Source of the DNA: an archaeon
GTDB lineage: Archaea > Asgardarchaeota > Hermodarchaeia > Hermodarchaeales > Hermodarchaeaceae
Assembly (NCBI GenBank): GCA_016550485.1
Contig: JABXGV010000043.1
Span: 1-9,533 of the forward strand
DNA length: 9,533 nt
Direction of reading: 5' to 3'
The notes under the pieces are model-generated. The model made no database searches. It saw nothing but the letters and a program-made list of their open reading frames with translations, and had not been told where the DNA came from. Each line of letters starts with the position of its first letter. Positions within the stretch are counted from its first letter, which is position 1. Positions 6,041 through 9,533 of the stretch are shown piece after piece. Position numbers and translations under genes: made by a program.

Positions 6041-7618
6041 TCACGATTTCAGCCGGGGGATTAGGAGGCTGAGTTCAGGAGTCAGGAGGCGGGGCACCTT
6101 GCCTTGCACAGGATCTCTTCCAAGTTTGCGAATCATGAAATCAAAGCCGCCAGGTTTAACAGGAATAATGACTGGACGGGATAAGGCTCTTTGTTTCCGC
6201 TTCGTGTAATACGCGAAGCTCGCAGCTCTTAGGCGCTGGTCAACAACCTCAGTGAACCTTGTCAAATCATCAGGTGGATGCGTGAACTCGACGAACAGAA
6301 CGTGTCGAACAGATTCGATGGTTAGTTCAGGTAATATAGCGAAGTCTACGAAGCTAGTCCCGAATTGCTTACAGGTCCGATCCAATACTCTGAGAAAGAT
6401 TTCCTCATTCATCCGTTCCTGAACAATATCCACAACAGCGCTTCTCCGGCTTATTTCCCCAAAAACCGGTGGGTCCAAGTCTGTGAAGGTCACAAGGTCC
6501 CCTAGGTCATACCGATAAAATCCAGCATTATTGGTAACAAACACACGATACCGGGTGTTACGCTTCACATCGCAAAGCAGAATGGGCTCTGAATCTTCCC
6601 TGCCGTCTGGGATAAATTCGAAGAATGTGTGTGTAATTACTGGGATGAGCCCCTTATCTGGAAAAATCTGAAATCCCATTGTAGCCTCATTGGCCGCGTA
6701 GCTCTCCCAGATAACGACGTCACCAAGAAGCTCGCGAATTATCCGGCGGTAGGGCGTAATCGATACACCTCCAGTGAAAACGGCACGAATGTTAGACCAG
6801 AGCTCCCTCAGGTTTATTACGCCATCACTTGACGCCTTCCGAAGCTTCGCTTTAGTCTTCTCATCAACTTCTGAATCAGAAAGCAAGCGATTCAGATACT
6901 CATTGCGAATCGTGATGAGCTGCCCAACAGACTTGGAGGTGACACCGCCGACTGTACGAATATCTGCCGCAACCGCATAACGAGCTGTAAGATACATCTT
7001 CCTTTCCCAGTCAGCTAACTCGACTACCTCCTGAGGCGGAATCACTCTATCCCCTATGTCTAATTGGAATCTTCGAAGTTCCTGTAGCCGTCCTGGGACT
7101 GGAAAACTAGAAATTGCCCCGCTGAAGTGAGCAACCTCGTATTCGCCAATCTTTTGCTTCAACCTGGATGCAGCCCTTACTACCAATGCCGCACCGTCCA
7201 TTACATCATAACAGCCAGTATGAACTAGAAAGAAGAGCCCCCCTAGTATCCCCTCAAGAATGACCTCTTTCACTCTCTGCCCTCCCAATGGAAAGTACTT
7301 AGCCGTCCCACTCGTCCCCGATGTCGCGATAAAAATGAGAATCTTCTCAGGAAAGAGGACGTTCGGCTCACTCCTCATAGAGCGGAGAATGTAGGGCTGC
7401 ATGCTCTCAAAGTCGCTCAAAGGAACATTTCGCTGGAAATCCCTGATTGATTTTATATCTGAGAATTTGTGTTGTTTCCCAAACAAGGTGTTTTTACAGC
7501 GCTTCAAGACCTTCCTCAGGCACTCTTCTTGCGATGCCGCGGGGTCCTCTAACCGCTTCAGAAAGGGTTTACACATTCTGTCGTAAGCTATCTTGATGAA
7601 CGCCGCTCTAGAATCCAT
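6041..7618 (-). CDS. GH3-family adenylate-forming protein, copy 2, 525 aa, with diverged motif residues
   Basis: The middle intact copy, collinear with copies 1 and 3 over its full length. The phosphate-binding motif TSGTSGTAKYFPL is at 99-111, and YRVFVTNNAGFYRYDLGD at 357-374 is the closest of the three to the plant block. The C-terminal GKVPRLL is at 506-512. Two positions differ from both neighbours: the A5-like motif reads YAANEA (Asn310 where the others have Thr), and the hinge reads VQER (Gln400) where the others have VGER. The metal-binding Glu311 is kept, so the enzyme may be active with altered specificity. The ATG at 7618 aligns with the paralogue starts but lacks a convincing SD; instead a 9-bp-arm inverted repeat ends 5 nt upstream. 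Transcription is probably shared with copy 3 (42-nt gap). Substrate unknown. Confidence 0.9.
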   Translation of the reverse strand: MDSRAAFIKIAYDRMCKPFLKRLEDPAASQEECLRKVLKRCKNTLFGKQHKFSDIKSIRDFQRNVPLSDFESMQPYILRSMRSEPNVLFPEKILIFIATSGTSGTAKYFPLGGQRVKEVILEGILGGLFFLVHTGCYDVMDGAALVVRAASRLKQKIGEYEVAHFSGAISSFPVPGRLQELRRFQLDIGDRVIPPQEVVELADWERKMYLTARYAVAADIRTVGGVTSKSVGQLITIRNEYLNRLLSDSEVDEKTKAKLRKASSDGVINLRELWSNIRAVFTGGVSITPYRRIIRELLGDVVIWESYAANEATMGFQIFPDKGLIPVITHTFFEFIPDGREDSEPILLCDVKRNTRYRVFVTNNAGFYRYDLGDLVTFTDLDPPVFGEISRRSAVVDIVQERMNEEIFLRVLDRTCKQFGTSFVDFAILPELTIESVRHVLFVEFTHPPDDLTRFTEVVDQRLRAASFAYYTKRKQRALSRPVIIPVKPGGFDFMIRKLGRDPVQGKVPRLLTPELSLLIPRLKS

Positions 7619-7623
7619 AAGCT

Positions 7624-7647
7624 TACTTGTTAATCTAATAACAAGTA
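7624..7647. repeat. Perfect 9-bp inverted repeat between GH3 copies 3 and 2
   Basis: TACTTGTTA (7624-7632) and TAACAAGTA (7639-7647) are exact reverse complements separated by ATCTAA. The repeat nearly fills the 42-nt gap and ends 5 nt before the ATG of copy 2. As RNA it would fold over the region where an SD should be; as DNA it resembles a dimeric regulator site. No T-run follows it on the transcribed strand, so it is not a conventional terminator for copy 3. Confidence 0.6.
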
Positions 7648-7660
7648 CTTTTTGTAGACG

Positions 7661-9238
7661 CTAAGAAGACCTTGGAAGCAGCGGAATCATTTTGCCGAGT
7701 CTAGGGGTTAGTAGGCGAGGTACTTTAGATAGCAAAGGATCTTTCCCGAGCTGGTGTAGCAACGCTTCGAAGCCGCCCGCGCTTACAGGTATTATGAGTG
7801 GTGGCGCTAAAGCCCCATTCTGTCGGAAAAACTCATAATAAATACCCAGACTTTGAAGATGAGCGTCGGTATCAATCGAGAATTGTTCAAGGTCACGGGG
7901 GACTTGGGTGAATTCGACGAAGAGCTGGTAGCGGGTGATGTCCTTTGTGACCTCCTGTAACAATGCAAAGTCGATAAAATTCGTGTCCTGCTGCTCACAG
8001 GCCCATTCCAGTGCACGGAGGAGCATCTCCTCTCTCATCCGCTCACCAACAATATTCACAAAGGTCTTCATCCTTGTGATTTCTCCGAGTTCAGGAGGAT
8101 CCAAGGAGGCAAAGGTTACCAGGTCACCCATCACGTATCGGAAGAAGCCCGTATCGTTCGTAACGAGAATCTTGTAGGGAGTGTTAATTTTCACATCACT
8201 GAGCGGAAGGGGATTCGCCTTCTCTTCTAATGGTTGGAATTCAAAGAATGTCTTATCGATGGCTAAGACAATGCCGCCCTCTGGATAAATCTGCGCACCC
8301 ATGGTCGCTTCAGTGGCTCCGTACACATCCCAGATCTCCACATCACCAAGGAGGTCGCGGATAATCCGCTTAAAGGGAGTTAAGGATGTTCCACCAGCCC
8401 CAAAGAGGGTAAAGTTGGGCCACAGCTCCTTAAGGTTGATGACACCATCCTTGGAGACACGTCGGAGCTTCGCTTTAGTCTCTTTATCCAGTTCGGGGTC
8501 TGCGAGCAAGCGGTCATAGAACTCGGTGTTGATTTTACGGAGAAGTGAAACCATGAGGGAGGTTAACCCCGCTGTCATCCGGACATCCGCAGCAACTGCG
8601 TAGCGAGCAGTGAGATAGATCTTCATCTTCCAGTCGCTCATCGCGCGAACTTCAGGAGGCGGGATAACACGGTTATGCTCCCCTGCTCCTGTAATCCCTA
8701 GACCCTGTAGCTGAGAGGATATCACTGCAGTAAGTGCACCTGAAGCAAAAGCCACATCGTAGGGACCAATCTTCTCTCCAGTTGATAGGGGGGCATGTAC
8801 GAAGATAGTTGCGCCATCTAGTAAATTGTAATGGTCGCCATGCACGATGTAAAAGAGCCCTCTTCTTGTGGTTTCATGTGAGTACACTCTCGCTCTGTAA
8901 TCGCTTAAAGGATAATACTTCTTGGTGCCAGTAGTTCCAGAGGTTGACAAGAAATATACAATCTTGTCGGGGAAGAGAATATTCTGCTCCCCTTTCATGC
9001 ACCTAGCGATGTAAGGCTGTATATTCTCGTAGGCGGTGACGGGGACCGTGCGTTGGAACTCTTCGACCGACTTGATTTCAGCAAAGCGGTATTCTTTCCC
9101 GTAGACCGTGTCCTTACACCGGTTCAAGACCCTCCGCAAACACGCCTCTTGCGCCGCTTCCGGATCTTTCAGTTTTTTCAGAAAGGGCTCACAAAACCGC
9201 TTATAGGCGATTCTAATGGCAGTTTCTCTGAACTCCAT
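7661..9238 (-). CDS. GH3-family adenylate-forming protein, copy 3, 525 aa
   Basis: An intact GH3-family protein, first of the complete copies in the direction of transcription. The phosphate-binding motif TSGTTGTKKYYPL is at 99-111 and the canonical A5-like motif YGATEA at 306-311. The third block, YKILVTNDTGFFRYVMGD (355-372), is more diverged than in copies 1 and 2. The hinge motif GERMREE is at 398-404 and the C-terminal SKVPRLL at 504-510. Around residues 112-140 (SDYRARVYSHETTRRGLFY and on) it differs strongly from the matched GWQRVEEVILEG / GGQRVKEVILEG of the other two; in GH3 structures this side of the fold helps form the acyl pocket, so a different acyl substrate is plausible. The ATG at 9238 aligns with the paralogues. 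The SD is weak (AAAGGAC directly before the start). The 58-nt upstream gap shows no clear TATA box. Confidence 0.9.
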   Translation of the reverse strand: MEFRETAIRIAYKRFCEPFLKKLKDPEAAQEACLRRVLNRCKDTVYGKEYRFAEIKSVEEFQRTVPVTAYENIQPYIARCMKGEQNILFPDKIVYFLSTSGTTGTKKYYPLSDYRARVYSHETTRRGLFYIVHGDHYNLLDGATIFVHAPLSTGEKIGPYDVAFASGALTAVISSQLQGLGITGAGEHNRVIPPPEVRAMSDWKMKIYLTARYAVAADVRMTAGLTSLMVSLLRKINTEFYDRLLADPELDKETKAKLRRVSKDGVINLKELWPNFTLFGAGGTSLTPFKRIIRDLLGDVEIWDVYGATEATMGAQIYPEGGIVLAIDKTFFEFQPLEEKANPLPLSDVKINTPYKILVTNDTGFFRYVMGDLVTFASLDPPELGEITRMKTFVNIVGERMREEMLLRALEWACEQQDTNFIDFALLQEVTKDITRYQLFVEFTQVPRDLEQFSIDTDAHLQSLGIYYEFFRQNGALAPPLIIPVSAGGFEALLHQLGKDPLLSKVPRLLTPRLGKMIPLLPRSS

Positions 9239-9296
9239 GTCCTTTCATGAGGTCGTATTACACAAAAGTGTTTATCAGTTAGGTCGTAAACTTCCA

Positions 9297-9533
9297 TCAG
9301 GGAATCAGTCGCCTAAGCTCAGGTGTCAGAAGACGAGGCACTTTCCCTTGGACAGGATCCTTTCCTAGTTTTCGCAGCATCACTTCAAAGCCGCCAGTTC
9401 TTACGGGGATGACCCGAGGAGACGACAGCATCCCGCTCTGTCGCGCCTATTTATAATACATATTCAAACTTTAAAGATGAGAATCAGCGTGAGAGGTGAA
9501 CTCTTCAAGGTTACGAGGGATTCGGGTGAATTC
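9297..9533 (-). pseudogene. Decayed fourth GH3 copy, C-terminal 78 codons visible
   Basis: Reading from the right edge, the frame aligns without gaps to the C-terminus of copy 3, from EFTRIPRNLEEF through GGFEVMLRKLGKDP to KVPRLLTPELRRLIP. It contains two internal stops: TAA at 9471-9473, where copy 3 has CAA (Gln462, AHLQSLGIYY), and TAG at 9447-9449, where copy 3 has Phe in YYEFFRQ. The frame ends at TGA (9297-9299), a few residues short of the other copies. The first stop is explained by one C-to-T change. Sequence after the stops is still GH3-like, so decay looks recent or the region is kept similar by conversion. The N-terminal part lies outside the window, so it is unknown whether a truncated protein is still made; the lost segment includes the conserved KVPRLL block. 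Confidence 0.85.

Noticed and set aside
7624..7655. Inverted repeat followed by CTTTTTG on the plus strand, resembling an intrinsic terminator
   Set aside because: There is no plus-strand gene to terminate, the stem is AT-rich, and all supported genes run the other way.
4566..9250. Short open frames on both strands inside the GH3 genes
   Set aside because: Similar shadow frames recur at matching places in the paralogues (for example near 4693, 6774 and 7935), which is explained by conservation of the GH3 coding frame.
9260..9271. ACACAAAAGTGT dyad in the gap before GH3 copy 3
   Set aside because: The arms are only 4 bp, which is expected by chance.
9447..9473. Stop-codon recoding (for example pyrrolysine at the TAG) in the fourth GH3 copy
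   Set aside because: Two different stops (TAA and TAG) occur within eight codons, and the aligned residues are ordinary Gln and Phe. Decay is simpler. None of the intact copies uses an internal stop.
9528..9533. GAATTC (EcoRI site) exactly at the window end, suggesting a cloning junction
   Set aside because: The same GTGAATTC occurs at the homologous Val-Glu-Phe codons of other GH3 copies, so it is coding conservation.
1..9533. tRNA, rRNA, CRISPR array, insertion sequence or attachment site
   Set aside because: None seen. Gaps between genes are short (5-185 nt) and contain no cloverleaf, regularly spaced direct repeats or transposase remnants.

Overview
This is a 9.5 kb stretch in which every recognisable gene lies on the minus strand, so transcription runs from right to left. 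It looks archaeal. The evidence is AT-rich BRE/TATA-like elements rather than -35/-10 boxes, Shine-Dalgarno cores of the GGTGA/AGGTG type, one TTG start, and short gaps without intrinsic terminators. Medium GC, a very large FtsX-type permease and GH3 enzymes would fit an Asgard archaeon such as a thorarchaeote. That placement is a guess from gene style, not proof, and a bacterial host is not formally excluded.

Right half (about 4407-9533): a tandem array of GH3-family proteins, the adenylate-forming acyl-acid amido synthetase family best known from plant hormone conjugation. Three are intact (525-527 aa) and separated by 42-50 nt. A fourth copy enters from the right edge. Only its C-terminal 78 codons are visible; they align without gaps to the intact copies but carry two in-frame stops, so it is called a pseudogene. 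The intact copies differ from each other at active-site motif positions, suggesting they handle different substrates.

Centre (4222-4406): a 185-nt intergenic region that is the most signal-rich non-coding stretch here. It holds two BRE/TATA-like elements, an AT-rich inverted repeat over one of them, three TGCACAA motifs spaced exactly 35 bp apart with the middle one inverted, and a small dyad around the ribosome binding site of the next gene.

Left half (1-4221): a three-gene ABC transporter operon of the MacB/LolCDE/FtsX type. It contains a first ATPase (252 aa) with a Lys/Pro-rich N-terminal tail encoded by a perfect 12-bp tandem repeat, a 973-aa two-FtsX-domain permease with about ten membrane segments, and a second ATPase cut by the window edge in its signature motif. 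The first two genes are 5 nt apart and the second and third 25 nt apart. The natural reading is that two different ATPases serve the two unlike halves of one permease. Whether the GH3 enzymes and the transporter work together (synthesis then export or membrane extraction of an acyl conjugate) is speculation from adjacency only.
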